Of a stretch of DNA of 64,000 bases, positions 45,436-53,344 are shown in pieces. Positions within the stretch are counted from its first letter, which is position 1. Every line of letters starts with the position of its first letter. The notes under the pieces were generated by a model. That model did no database searches, was not told the origin of the DNA, and saw only the letters and a list, made by a program, of their open reading frames with translations. The translations under genes and the position numbers were made by a program. This stretch comes from Pseudomonas oleovorans subsp. oleovorans (lineage in GTDB: Bacteria > Pseudomonadota > Gammaproteobacteria > Pseudomonadales > Pseudomonadaceae), in assembly GCF_002197815.1 (NCBI RefSeq), contig NZ_NIUB01000021.1, positions 1 through 64,000 on the forward strand. Direction: 5' to 3'.

Positions 45436-46422
45436 ATGAAAGTAAAAAACACCTTGGGCGTAGTCATTGGCTCTCTCGTTGCCGCAACCTCCTTCGGCGC
45501 GCTGGCGCAAGGCCAAGGCGCTGTCGAGGTGGAGGGCTTCGTCAATCGCTACTTCACCGACGTTCAGCGTGATTACGCGCACAACGAAGGCAACCTGTTC
45601 GGTGGCAGCATCGGCTACTACCTGACCGACGACGTCGAGCTGGCGCTGTCCTATGGCGAGTACCATGACCTGCGCGGCGAAGGCTCTCGCGGCAGCAAGA
45701 ACATCAAGGGCAACCTGACCGACCTGAAGGCGATCTACCACTTCGGTCAGCCGGGTGTTGGTCTGCGTCCTTACGTTTCTGCCGGTTTCGGCCATCAGAG
45801 CATCGGTGATGCCAACGGCGGTGGTCGCAACCGCTCCACCCTGGCCATCGCTGGCGCTGGTGCCAAGTACTACTTCACCGAAATGTTCTACGCCCGTGCT
45901 GGCGTTGACGCTCTGTACAACATCGACCAGGGCGACACCGAGTGGCAAGCTGGCGTGGGTGTTGGTCTGAACTTCGGTGGTGGCAGCAAGCCTGCTCCGG
46001 CTCCGGCTCCGGTCGTAGCTGCTGCACCCGAGCCGATGCCTGAGCCTGCTCCGGAGCCGGCTCTGGAAACCGTTCGCGTTGAACTGGACGTCAAGTTCGA
46101 CTTCGACAAGGACCGCGTCAAAGAAGAAAGCTATGGCGACATCAAGAACCTGGCTGACTTCATGAACCAGTACCCGCAGACCACCACCACCGTTGAAGGT
46201 CACACTGACTCCATCGGTTCTGACGCTTACAACCAGGGTCTGTCCGAGCGTCGTGCCAACGCTGTACGTAACGTGCTGGTCAACCAGTACGGTGTAGACG
46301 GCAGCCGCGTGAACGCTGTTGGTTACGGCAAAACTCGCCCGGTAGCCGACAACGCCACCGACGCCGGCCGCGCCATCAACCGTCGCGTTGAAGCTGAAGT
46401 AGAAGCCCAGATCCAGCAGTAA
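45436..46422 (+). CDS. oprF: Major outer-membrane porin OprF
   Basis: 328 aa. Signal peptide to about residue 24 (ending GALA), an eight-strand beta-barrel (FVNRYFTDVQ ... GVGLNFGG), a proline-alanine-glutamate linker near 178-210, and a C-terminal OmpA-type peptidoglycan-binding domain (VEGHTDSIGSDAYNQGLSERRA; NRRVEAEVEAQIQQ). P. aeruginosa OprF carries a four-cysteine loop between barrel and OmpA domain; here it is absent and the protein has no cysteine. Such a form occurs in other pseudomonads. GGGG lies about nine bases before the ATG. Confidence 0.97.
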   Translation: MKVKNTLGVVIGSLVAATSFGALAQGQGAVEVEGFVNRYFTDVQRDYAHNEGNLFGGSIGYYLTDDVELALSYGEYHDLRGEGSRGSKNIKGNLTDLKAIYHFGQPGVGLRPYVSAGFGHQSIGDANGGGRNRSTLAIAGAGAKYYFTEMFYARAGVDALYNIDQGDTEWQAGVGVGLNFGGGSKPAPAPAPVVAAAPEPMPEPAPEPALETVRVELDVKFDFDKDRVKEESYGDIKNLADFMNQYPQTTTTVEGHTDSIGSDAYNQGLSERRANAVRNVLVNQYGVDGSRVNAVGYGKTRPVADNATDAGRAINRRVEAEVEAQIQQ

Positions 46423-46441
46423 TGCTTCTGGTGCTGTAAGA

Positions 46442-46471
46442 GAAACCCGGCTTCGGCCGGGTTTCTTTTTT
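46442..46471 (+). terminator. Terminator of oprF
   Basis: GAAACCCGGC-TTCG-GCCGGGTTTC followed by six T, a perfect stem with a stable tetraloop. Confidence 0.95.
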
Positions 46472-46576
46472 CTGGGATAAAAGCCCGCAATGGGCAATGC
46501 CAGCCACACCGCGTCGATTTACCCAGGTGTTGGAGCTGCGCCTCGCAGCGAATCGCAGGCAATGACTGCGTAGCGC

Positions 46577-47320
46577 TCAGGCATGCAGACGCTGGGGCAT
46601 GCTGAGCGAGCTGCTGGCGCGGACGACTTCGCCGATCACCAGAATAGCCGGGCTCTTCAGGGCGAATGCTGCCGCGTCATGCTGCATGGCCGCGAGGCTG
46701 CTGCGGCATTCGCGTTGCTCGGGTAACGAGGCGTTCTCGATCATCGCTACCGGCATTTCGCCGCGCATACCGCCGGCGAGCAACCCGATCTGGATGTCCG
46801 CCAGCTTGGCGACGCCCATATAGACCACCAATGTGGTGCCGCTCTGGGCCAGTGCCGCCCAGTTCAGGCTGCTGTCGTCCTGGGTGTGGGCGGTGACCAG
46901 GGTCACGCCACGGGCCACACCGCGCAGGGTCAGAGGAATGCCGCAGTTGGTGGCACCGGCCAGCCCGGCGGTGATGCCGTTGACCATCTCCACTTCGATG
47001 CCGTGCTCGCCGAGCCACTCGGCTTCCTCGCTGCCGCGGCCGAAGATGCACGGATCACCGCCTTTGAGGCGCACCACGCACTTGCCCTGGCGTGCATAGC
47101 GCAGCATCAGGCGATGGATGAAGGCCTGCGGGGTGGAGCGACAACCGCCGCGCTTGCCCACCGAGACGATACGCGCGCCGGGGCAGTGCTCCAGTACGGC
47201 CGGGTTGACCAGATCGTCGATCATCACGATCTCGGCCTGATTCAGCGCCTTGACCGCCTTGAGCGTCAGCAGCTCGGGATCACCAGGGCCAGCACCTACC
47301 AGCCAGACTTTTGCGCTCAT
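46577..47320 (-). CDS. cobA: Uroporphyrinogen-III C-methyltransferase (CobA/SUMT)
   Basis: 247-aa SAM-dependent enzyme making precorrin-2, the precursor of siroheme and cobalamin. Motifs: VWLVGAGPGDPELLTLKAVKAL, VVRLKGGDPCIFGRGSEEAEWL and GITAGLAGATNCGIPLTLRG. ATG 47320 has GAGG about nine bases upstream. It is last in the nirBD-nitrate reductase transcription unit, which fits the need of NirB for siroheme. Confidence 0.95.
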   Translation of the reverse strand: MSAKVWLVGAGPGDPELLTLKAVKALNQAEIVMIDDLVNPAVLEHCPGARIVSVGKRGGCRSTPQAFIHRLMLRYARQGKCVVRLKGGDPCIFGRGSEEAEWLGEHGIEVEMVNGITAGLAGATNCGIPLTLRGVARGVTLVTAHTQDDSSLNWAALAQSGTTLVVYMGVAKLADIQIGLLAGGMRGEMPVAMIENASLPEQRECRSSLAAMQHDAAAFALKSPAILVIGEVVRASSSLSMPQRLHA

Positions 47321-47362
47321 GTTCACCACCTCTCTCGTGTCACGTGCCGGCGTTTGCCGCTG

Positions 47363-47386
47363 GTTCCCACGCTCCGGCGCGGGAAC
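47363..47386. repeat. GTTCCCACGC-TCCG-GCGCGGGAAC inverted repeat
   Basis: Ten-base arms with one A-C mismatch, between cobA and the nitrate reductase gene. Sequences of this TTCCCACGCTCC type are dispersed in pseudomonad intergenic DNA. Confidence 0.6.
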
Positions 47387-47412
47387 GGATTCGGGGACGC
47401 TCTGCGATCAAT

Positions 47413-50130
47413 TCATGCGTTCACTGCAGTGGACTGTTGCGCCAACAGGCGTTTGATTTCGGGTACGCAGGAGCCGCAGCTGGTGCCGCACTTGAGCGTT
47501 TGTTTGAGGCCATCGAGATCCAGGCCACGCTCGATGCCGGCGCACACCGCGCCTTCGCTGACGTTCAGGCAGTTGCACAGGGTCTTGCCGCGTGTGTTGG
47601 CGCTGGCGTTGCCCGGCGGCACGGAGAGGGGGGCCAGCAGCCAGCGGCGCAGATCGGCGTCGGCCTGGCCATCCAGCCACAGGCTTCTGAGCCATTCGCT
47701 GGCAGCGGTTTCGCCGGCCAGGCGGATGCTGACGATGCGACCGTCCTCGATGCGAACGCGCTTGCCCACCGCGCGGCGCGGGTCGTCGTAGGCCAGCACT
47801 GGGCCCTGGTTCAGGCGCAGTAGGCGGTCGATCTGCGCCAGCAGCTCGGGCTGCGGCGCCACGGCGCTGGCGGCGCGGATCAGCAGAGCGGGGCGCTCGC
47901 GACCGGTGGGGGTGAGGCTGGCGTAGGCGAAGTCCTCGAACAGCGGGCGCAGGGCCTCGAAGCGGCTCTGCACCTCGCCTTCGACCAGGGCGAACAGTTG
48001 CCAGGGCAGCTCGACCTTGTCCACCTCAACACCAGCATGCTTGAGCTCCGGTTGTTTGGATAACGGATCGAAAGCCGGCTGGGTCAGAACGTTGGTGCCC
48101 AAACCCTTGAGGAAGCGGTCGCCCCAGTGCATCGGCAGCCAGGCCTGACCGGGGCGCACCGATTCGTCGGTTTGTACCGGCAGGATCAGACTGCCGCGAC
48201 GGCTGCGCAGCTTGATCAGATCGCCGTCCTGCAGGCGGCGGCGACGCAGCTCATCCGGATGCAGGCCGAGCACGGCGGCCTCGACATGGCCGAACAGGCG
48301 TGCGGCGGTGCCGGTGCGGCTCATGCCGTGCCACTGGTCGCGCAGGCGGCCGGTGTTGAGGGTGAGCGAATAGCGCGCCTCGCGTTTTTCCTTCGGCGCG
48401 CGATACGGGTCGGCATGGAACTGCGCGCGCCCACTGGTGGTGGGGAAGCGGCCGTCGGCATAGAGCCGCGCGGTGCCCTGGCGCGCGCCAGGTGCAAACG
48501 GCCACTGTTGCGGACCTAGGTTATCCAGCAGCGCGTAGCTCAGCCCCGAGAGGTCAAGGTCGCGCTGGGCGGTCAGGTGCTTGTATTCCTCGAACAGCGC
48601 TTCGCTGTCGGCGAAATCGAACAGGCTGGGCAGGCCGGGGCGCAGCAGCGTTTCCAGGCGACGGGCAAAGTCGCAGGTGATCGACCAATCGGGCCGCGCC
48701 TCTGCGGGCGCTGGCACGGCGCGGCGTACGTGGCTGACGCGGCGCTCGGAGTTGGTCACCGTGCCTTCATTCTCGCCCCAGCTGGCGGCGGGCAGCAGCA
48801 GGTCGGCGTAGCGGCAGGTCTCGGTGGTGAAGAAGGCCTCTTGAACGACAACGAAGGGGCAGGCGGCCAGGGCCTCGTGCACCTTGTTCTGGTTCGGCAG
48901 CGACTGCGCCGGGTTGGTGCAGGCGATCCACAGCGCCTTGATACGGCCGTCGTGCACCGCATCGAACAGCTCGATGGCGGACAGCCCGGGCGTCTCCGGC
49001 AGGGCGTCGACGCCCCAGTAGGTAGCGACTTCGGCGCGGTGTTCGGCATTGCCAGCCTCGCGGTGGCCAGGCAGCAGGTTGCTCAGGCTGCCGGTTTCGC
49101 GGCCGCCCATGGCATTGGGCTGGCCGGTCAGCGAGAAGGGGCCGGCGCCGGGCTTGCCGATTTGCCCGGTGGCCAGGTGCAGGTTGATCAGCGCGCTGTT
49201 CTTCGCGCTGCCAGACGAGGACTGGTTGAGCCCCATGCACCACAGCGAGAGGAAGGAGGGCGCACGGCCGATCAGCTCGGCGCAGCGCTGCAGGCTGTCC
49301 AGGCTGATGCCGCAGATGTCGGCGGTGGCCGCCGGGCTGTAGTCGCGCACCAGGTTCTTCAGCGCCTCGAAGCCTTCGGTATGGGCGTCGATATAGCGGC
49401 GGTCGATCCAGCCTTCCCACAGCAGGATATGCAGGATGCCGTGAAACAGCGCCACGTCGGTGCCGGGTAGGATCGCCAGGTGCAGGTCGGCCAGCTCGCA
49501 GGTGTCGGTGCGCCGCGGATCAATGACGATGATCTGCATCTCGGGGCGGCGAGCCTTGGCTTCTTCCAGGCGGCGGAACAGCACCGGGTGGGCGTAGGCC
49601 ATGTTGGAGCCGGCGATCAGCAGGCAGTCGCTTCGCTCGATGTCTTCGTAACTGCAGGGCGGGGCGTCGGCGCCGAGGCTGCGCTTGTAGCCGACCACCG
49701 CGCTGGACATGCACAGGCGCGAGTTGGAGTCGATGTTATGAGTGCCGACCAGGGCACGGGCCAACTTGTTGAAGGCGTAGTAGTCCTCGGTCAGCAACTG
49801 GCCGGAGATATAGAAGGCCACGCTGTCCGGGCCGTGCTCGCGGATGGTCTCGGCGAACACCGCCGCGGCGTGGTCCAGGGCGCTGTCCCAGTCCGTGCGT
49901 GAACGTGCCAGGCCCTTGCCCAGGCGCAACTCGGGGTAGAGGGCACGGGCGTCGAGGTCGCCGGTCAGGTGCAGGGTCGAGCCTTTGCTGCAAAGCTTGC
50001 CGAAGTTGGCCGGGTGGCTGGGGTCGCCGGCGACGCCGAGGATCTGCTCGCCGTCGTACTCGATCAGCACGCCGCAGCCCACGCCGCAGTAGCAGCAGGT
50101 GGAGGCGGTGACTTGAGTGGGGCTGGCCAT
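47413..50130 (-). CDS. nasA: Assimilatory nitrate reductase, large catalytic subunit
   Basis: 905-aa cytosolic molybdopterin enzyme reducing nitrate to nitrite. The N-terminal [4Fe-4S] motif is TCCYCGVGCGVLIEYDGE ... FGKLCSKG. The Mo-bis-MGD domain shows NSRLCMSSAVVGYKRSLGAD and MGGRETGSLSNLLPGHR. Near the C-terminus a BFD-like [2Fe-2S] domain is appended: CNCLNVSEGAVCAGIE then CGTSCGSCVPEIKRLL. That domain is typical of NADH- or ferredoxin-linked NasC/NasA of proteobacteria. It lies 87 bases after nirD; a REP pair fills that gap. Confidence 0.94.
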   Translation of the reverse strand: MASPTQVTASTCCYCGVGCGVLIEYDGEQILGVAGDPSHPANFGKLCSKGSTLHLTGDLDARALYPELRLGKGLARSRTDWDSALDHAAAVFAETIREHGPDSVAFYISGQLLTEDYYAFNKLARALVGTHNIDSNSRLCMSSAVVGYKRSLGADAPPCSYEDIERSDCLLIAGSNMAYAHPVLFRRLEEAKARRPEMQIIVIDPRRTDTCELADLHLAILPGTDVALFHGILHILLWEGWIDRRYIDAHTEGFEALKNLVRDYSPAATADICGISLDSLQRCAELIGRAPSFLSLWCMGLNQSSSGSAKNSALINLHLATGQIGKPGAGPFSLTGQPNAMGGRETGSLSNLLPGHREAGNAEHRAEVATYWGVDALPETPGLSAIELFDAVHDGRIKALWIACTNPAQSLPNQNKVHEALAACPFVVVQEAFFTTETCRYADLLLPAASWGENEGTVTNSERRVSHVRRAVPAPAEARPDWSITCDFARRLETLLRPGLPSLFDFADSEALFEEYKHLTAQRDLDLSGLSYALLDNLGPQQWPFAPGARQGTARLYADGRFPTTSGRAQFHADPYRAPKEKREARYSLTLNTGRLRDQWHGMSRTGTAARLFGHVEAAVLGLHPDELRRRRLQDGDLIKLRSRRGSLILPVQTDESVRPGQAWLPMHWGDRFLKGLGTNVLTQPAFDPLSKQPELKHAGVEVDKVELPWQLFALVEGEVQSRFEALRPLFEDFAYASLTPTGRERPALLIRAASAVAPQPELLAQIDRLLRLNQGPVLAYDDPRRAVGKRVRIEDGRIVSIRLAGETAASEWLRSLWLDGQADADLRRWLLAPLSVPPGNASANTRGKTLCNCLNVSEGAVCAGIERGLDLDGLKQTLKCGTSCGSCVPEIKRLLAQQSTAVNA

Positions 50131-50162
50131 GTTCGGAGCTCCTGAGGCGCGGGGAAGTTCTG

Positions 50163-50209
50163 GTGGGAGGGGCTTCAGCCGCGACCGTCGCCGCTGAAGC
50201 GCCTCCCAC
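50163..50209. repeat. REP-like inverted repeat between nirD and nitrate reductase
   Basis: GTGGGAGGGGCTTCAGCCGCGA and CGCCGCTGAAGCGCCTCCCAC face each other inside the operon. This is a GTGGGAGG...CCTCCCAC REP class. Confidence 0.7.
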
Positions 50210-50217
50210 AGGGCTGG

Positions 50218-50535
50218 CTAGTTGCGTTGCGCGAATGCCAGCAACACGCGGCCGCTCTCCACCTTGGCATGGTGCCGATGGGCGCAGCCCACGTCCGGCG
50301 CCACGGCCTCGCCGGACTCCAGCTCGATCTGCCAGTTATGCAGCGGGCAGGCCACGCGCTTGCCGTAGATCAGCCCCTGGGACAGCGGCCCGCCCTTGTG
50401 CGGGCAGCGGTCGTCGAGGGCGAATACTTCATCGTTACTGGTGCGGAAGATGGCGATATCGCCTTTCGGCCCGGCGATGATGCGCGAGCCGAGTACGTTG
50501 ATCTCTTCCAGGGCGCAGATATCCAGCCAGTTCAT
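50218..50535 (-). CDS. nirD: Nitrite reductase small subunit NirD
   Basis: 105-aa Rieske-like subunit of the NADH-dependent nitrite reductase. CPHKGGPLSQG and ACPLHNWQIELESG give the Cys-His pairs (C-P-H and C-P-L-H) of a Rieske [2Fe-2S] site, kept here although many NirD lack it. The ATG at 50535 overlaps the nirB stop by four bases, so the subunits are translationally coupled. Confidence 0.94.
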   Translation of the reverse strand: MNWLDICALEEINVLGSRIIAGPKGDIAIFRTSNDEVFALDDRCPHKGGPLSQGLIYGKRVACPLHNWQIELESGEAVAPDVGCAHRHHAKVESGRVLLAFAQRN

Positions 50536-52988
50536 ACGCTGGCCTCCTCGATTTGCACGACCTTGATGGTGTCGAACTCTTTCTTCAGTTGCGGCGTCTC
50601 GATGCGTTCCTTCCACGGGTCCTGCTCGAACGACAGGGCGTAGTGCAGGCGTGCGGCCAGGGCCTTGCGATTGGCTTCGTCTTCCAGCACCGCCTTCTTG
50701 ATGTGCTCCATGCCGACGCGCTGCAGGTAGTGCACGGTGCGCTCGAGGTAGAAGGCCTCCTCGCGGTACAGCTGGAGGAAGGCGGCGTTGTACTCGCGCA
50801 CTTCCTCGGCGGTCTTGACCTTGACGAAGAACTCGGCCACCTCGGTCTTGATCCCACCGTTGCCGCCGATATACATCTCGAAACCGGAGTCCACACCAAT
50901 GATGCCGACGTCCTTGATGCCGGCCTCGGAGCAGTTGCGCGGGCAGCCGGAGACCGCCAGCTTGACCTTGTGCGGCGACCACATGTTGAACAGGTCGTGC
51001 TCCAGGTCGATGCCCAGCTGAGTGGAGTTCTGCGTGCCGAAGCGGCAGAACTCGCTGCCGACGCAGGTCTTCACCGTGCGGATGGACTTGCCGTAGGCGT
51101 GGCCGGAAGGCATGTCCAGATCCTTCCACACCGCTGGCAGGTCGTCTTTCTTGATGCCCAGGAGGTCGATGCGTTGGCCGCCGGTGACCTTGACCATGGG
51201 CACGTTGTACTTGTCGGCCACATCGGCGATGCGGCGCAGCTCGGAGGGATTGGTCACGCCGCCCCACATACGCGGAACAACGGAATACGTCCCGTCCTTC
51301 TGGATATTGGCGTGGGCGCGTTCGTTGATCAGGCGCGACTGCGGGTCGTCCTTGGCCTCGCCCGGCCAGGTGGAGATCAGGTAGTAGTTGAGCGCCGGGC
51401 GGCAGGTGGCGCAGCCGTTGGGCGTGCTCCAGTTGAGAAAGGCCATGGTCTGCGCCATCGACGTCAGGTGCTGCTCGCGGATGGCCTTGCGAATCTGCCC
51501 GTGGTTGAGGTCGCTGCAGCCGCAGATGGCCTTCTCGCTCTTGGGCTTGACGTCGGCGGCGCCGCCGACGGTGCTGATCAGGATCTGCTCGACCAGGCCG
51601 GCGCAGGAGCCGCAGGAACTGGCGGCCTTGGTGTGCTTCTTGACCTCGTCGACCGAGAACAGGCCATTTTCCTGGATGGCCTTGACGATGGTGCCCTTGC
51701 ACACGCCGTTGCAGCCGCAGATTTCCATGCTGTCGGGCATGTTGGCGGTCTTGTCGGCGCCCTGATGGCCGACGTCGCCGATGGCACCTTCACCAAACAT
51801 CAGGTGGTCGCGGATCTCGCTGACGTTGTGATTCTCACGGATCTGGCGGAAGTACCAGCCGCCGTCGGCGGTGTCGCCGTACAGGCAGGCGCCGACCAGC
51901 ACGTCGTCCTTGATCACCAGCTTCTTGTACACGCCGCCGATGGGGTCCGACAGCGTTATCGTTTCCGTTCCCTCGCCGCCCATAAATTCGCCGGCGGAGA
52001 ACAGGTCGATACCGGTGACCTTGAGTTTGGTCGAGGTCACCGAGCCCTGATAGCGGGAGAAACCGAGCTGGGCCAGGTGATTGGCGCAGACCTTGGCCTG
52101 CTCGAACAGCGGCGCCACCAGACCATAGGCGATGCCGCGGTGACTGGCGCACTCGCCGATGGCATAGATGCGCGGGTCATAGGTCTGCATGGTGTCGTTG
52201 ACCAGGATGCCGCGGTTGCAGGCGATGCCGGCGCTCTCGGCCAGTTCGCTGTTGGGGCGGATGCCGGCGGCCATCACCACCAGGTCGGCGGGAATCACTT
52301 CGCCGTCCTTGAATTTCACCGCGCAGACGCGGCCTTCGCCGTTGTCCAGCAGTTCAGCGGTGTGCTTGGGCAGGAGGAACTTCAGGCCGCGGTCTTCCAG
52401 GGATTTCTGCAGCAAACGGCCTGCGGTGCTATCGAGCTGGCGCTCCAGTAGCCAGTCGCCGATATGCACCACGGTGACGTCCATGCCGCGCAGCTTGAGG
52501 CCGTTGGCCGCTTCCAGGCCGAGCAGGCCGCCGCCGATGACCACCGCGTGCTTATGAGTCTTGGCGGTGTCCATCATCATCTGGGTGTCGGCAATGTCGC
52601 GATAGCCGATCACGCCCTGCAGGTCCTTGCCCGGAATCGGCAGGATGAAGGGGTTGGAGCCGGTGGCGATAAGCAGGCGGTCGTACTCGGCCTCGCTGCC
52701 ATCGTCGGCGATCACCAGGCGCTTCTTGCGGTCGATCTTGACCACCTTGCGCCCCAGCAGCAGCTTGATGTCGTTTTCCGCGTACCAGTTGAGATCGTTG
52801 AGCACGATCTCCTCGAAGGTCTGTTCGCCAGCCAGCACCGGCGAGAGCAGGATGCGGTTGTAGTTGGGGTGCGGCTCGGCGCCGAACACGGTGATGTCGT
52901 AGAGATCGGGGGCGAGCTTGAGCAGCTCCTCGAGGGTGCGTACACCCGCCATGCCGTTGCCGATCATCACCAGCTTGAGTTTTTGCAT
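50532..52988 (-). CDS. nirB: Nitrite reductase large subunit NirB
   Basis: 818-aa enzyme reducing nitrite to ammonium with NADH. N-terminal FAD/NAD domain (VMIGNGMAGVRTLEELL; IYAIGECASHRG), then two BFD-type [2Fe-2S] stretches (CGCNGVCKGT, SSCGSCAGLVEQI and GCATCRPALNYYL), then the siroheme-[4Fe-4S] domain with TCVGSEFCRFGTQ and GCPRNCSEAGIKDVG. I chose ATG 52988 (MQKLKLVMIGNG) because AGGAG lies nine bases before it. Expression is probably controlled by the leader at 53103-53190. Confidence 0.96.
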   Translation of the reverse strand: MQKLKLVMIGNGMAGVRTLEELLKLAPDLYDITVFGAEPHPNYNRILLSPVLAGEQTFEEIVLNDLNWYAENDIKLLLGRKVVKIDRKKRLVIADDGSEAEYDRLLIATGSNPFILPIPGKDLQGVIGYRDIADTQMMMDTAKTHKHAVVIGGGLLGLEAANGLKLRGMDVTVVHIGDWLLERQLDSTAGRLLQKSLEDRGLKFLLPKHTAELLDNGEGRVCAVKFKDGEVIPADLVVMAAGIRPNSELAESAGIACNRGILVNDTMQTYDPRIYAIGECASHRGIAYGLVAPLFEQAKVCANHLAQLGFSRYQGSVTSTKLKVTGIDLFSAGEFMGGEGTETITLSDPIGGVYKKLVIKDDVLVGACLYGDTADGGWYFRQIRENHNVSEIRDHLMFGEGAIGDVGHQGADKTANMPDSMEICGCNGVCKGTIVKAIQENGLFSVDEVKKHTKAASSCGSCAGLVEQILISTVGGAADVKPKSEKAICGCSDLNHGQIRKAIREQHLTSMAQTMAFLNWSTPNGCATCRPALNYYLISTWPGEAKDDPQSRLINERAHANIQKDGTYSVVPRMWGGVTNPSELRRIADVADKYNVPMVKVTGGQRIDLLGIKKDDLPAVWKDLDMPSGHAYGKSIRTVKTCVGSEFCRFGTQNSTQLGIDLEHDLFNMWSPHKVKLAVSGCPRNCSEAGIKDVGIIGVDSGFEMYIGGNGGIKTEVAEFFVKVKTAEEVREYNAAFLQLYREEAFYLERTVHYLQRVGMEHIKKAVLEDEANRKALAARLHYALSFEQDPWKERIETPQLKKEFDTIKVVQIEEASV

Positions 52989-53102
52989 GCCGGCCATCTC
53001 CTGAAGAAAAATCACGGTCGAAAAAATTGTCGGGAGCAATTTTTAACGTCGCTCCGCGACGGCTCGAAGAGTGGCCGCCAGGGATGGCAGGCCATAAAAA
53101 AC

Positions 53103-53190
53103 AAAAAAGGCGTCCCGCTAGTCACCTAGCGAGGACGCCTTTGTCCAGGTCCCGTTCTACCGGGAAGTGCAGCCTTCGTCGTTGAAGGTC
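53103..53190 (-). promoter_or_regulatory. nirB leader: two hexaloop hairpins and terminator (NasT/ANTAR-type)
   Basis: Read on the minus strand. Hairpin P1 is CCTTC-AACGAC-GAAGG (53173-53188). Hairpin P2 is GGAC-AAAGGC-GTCC (53133-53146). Both loops have six bases with A at position 1 and G at position 4, the pattern bound by ANTAR antiterminators. The 3' arm of P2 is also the 5' arm of an intrinsic terminator: AGGCGTCC pairs GGACGCCT around an inner CGCTAG/CTAGCG stem, followed by six T (53103-53142). P2 and the terminator exclude each other, so NasT bound to P1-P2 would allow read-through into nirB. Confidence 0.8.
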
Positions 53191-53220
53191 GCGCTTTATG
53201 TGGTTTGTGGTAGTTGTGAA

Positions 53221-53236
53221 TGCAGCCCTTGTGCCA
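53221..53236 (-). promoter_or_regulatory. Sigma-54 promoter of the nirBD-nitrate reductase-cobA unit
   Basis: Minus strand TGGCACAAGGGCTGCA: GG and GC elements with the exact -24/-12 spacing, close to TGGCACG-N4-TTGCA. It starts transcription about 20 bases before hairpin P1 of the leader. NtrC control under nitrogen limitation is the likely input. Confidence 0.75.
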
Positions 53237-53344
53237 ACTCGATCAGGTCACGGTTTTTCAGGCTTTTCAGTCACTTGGCTGGCGCTGTAGGTTGGGTTTA
53301 TGCACCGTTGAGAGGCGTTTTGCGCTGCTTTGGTGCGGGGTTGG

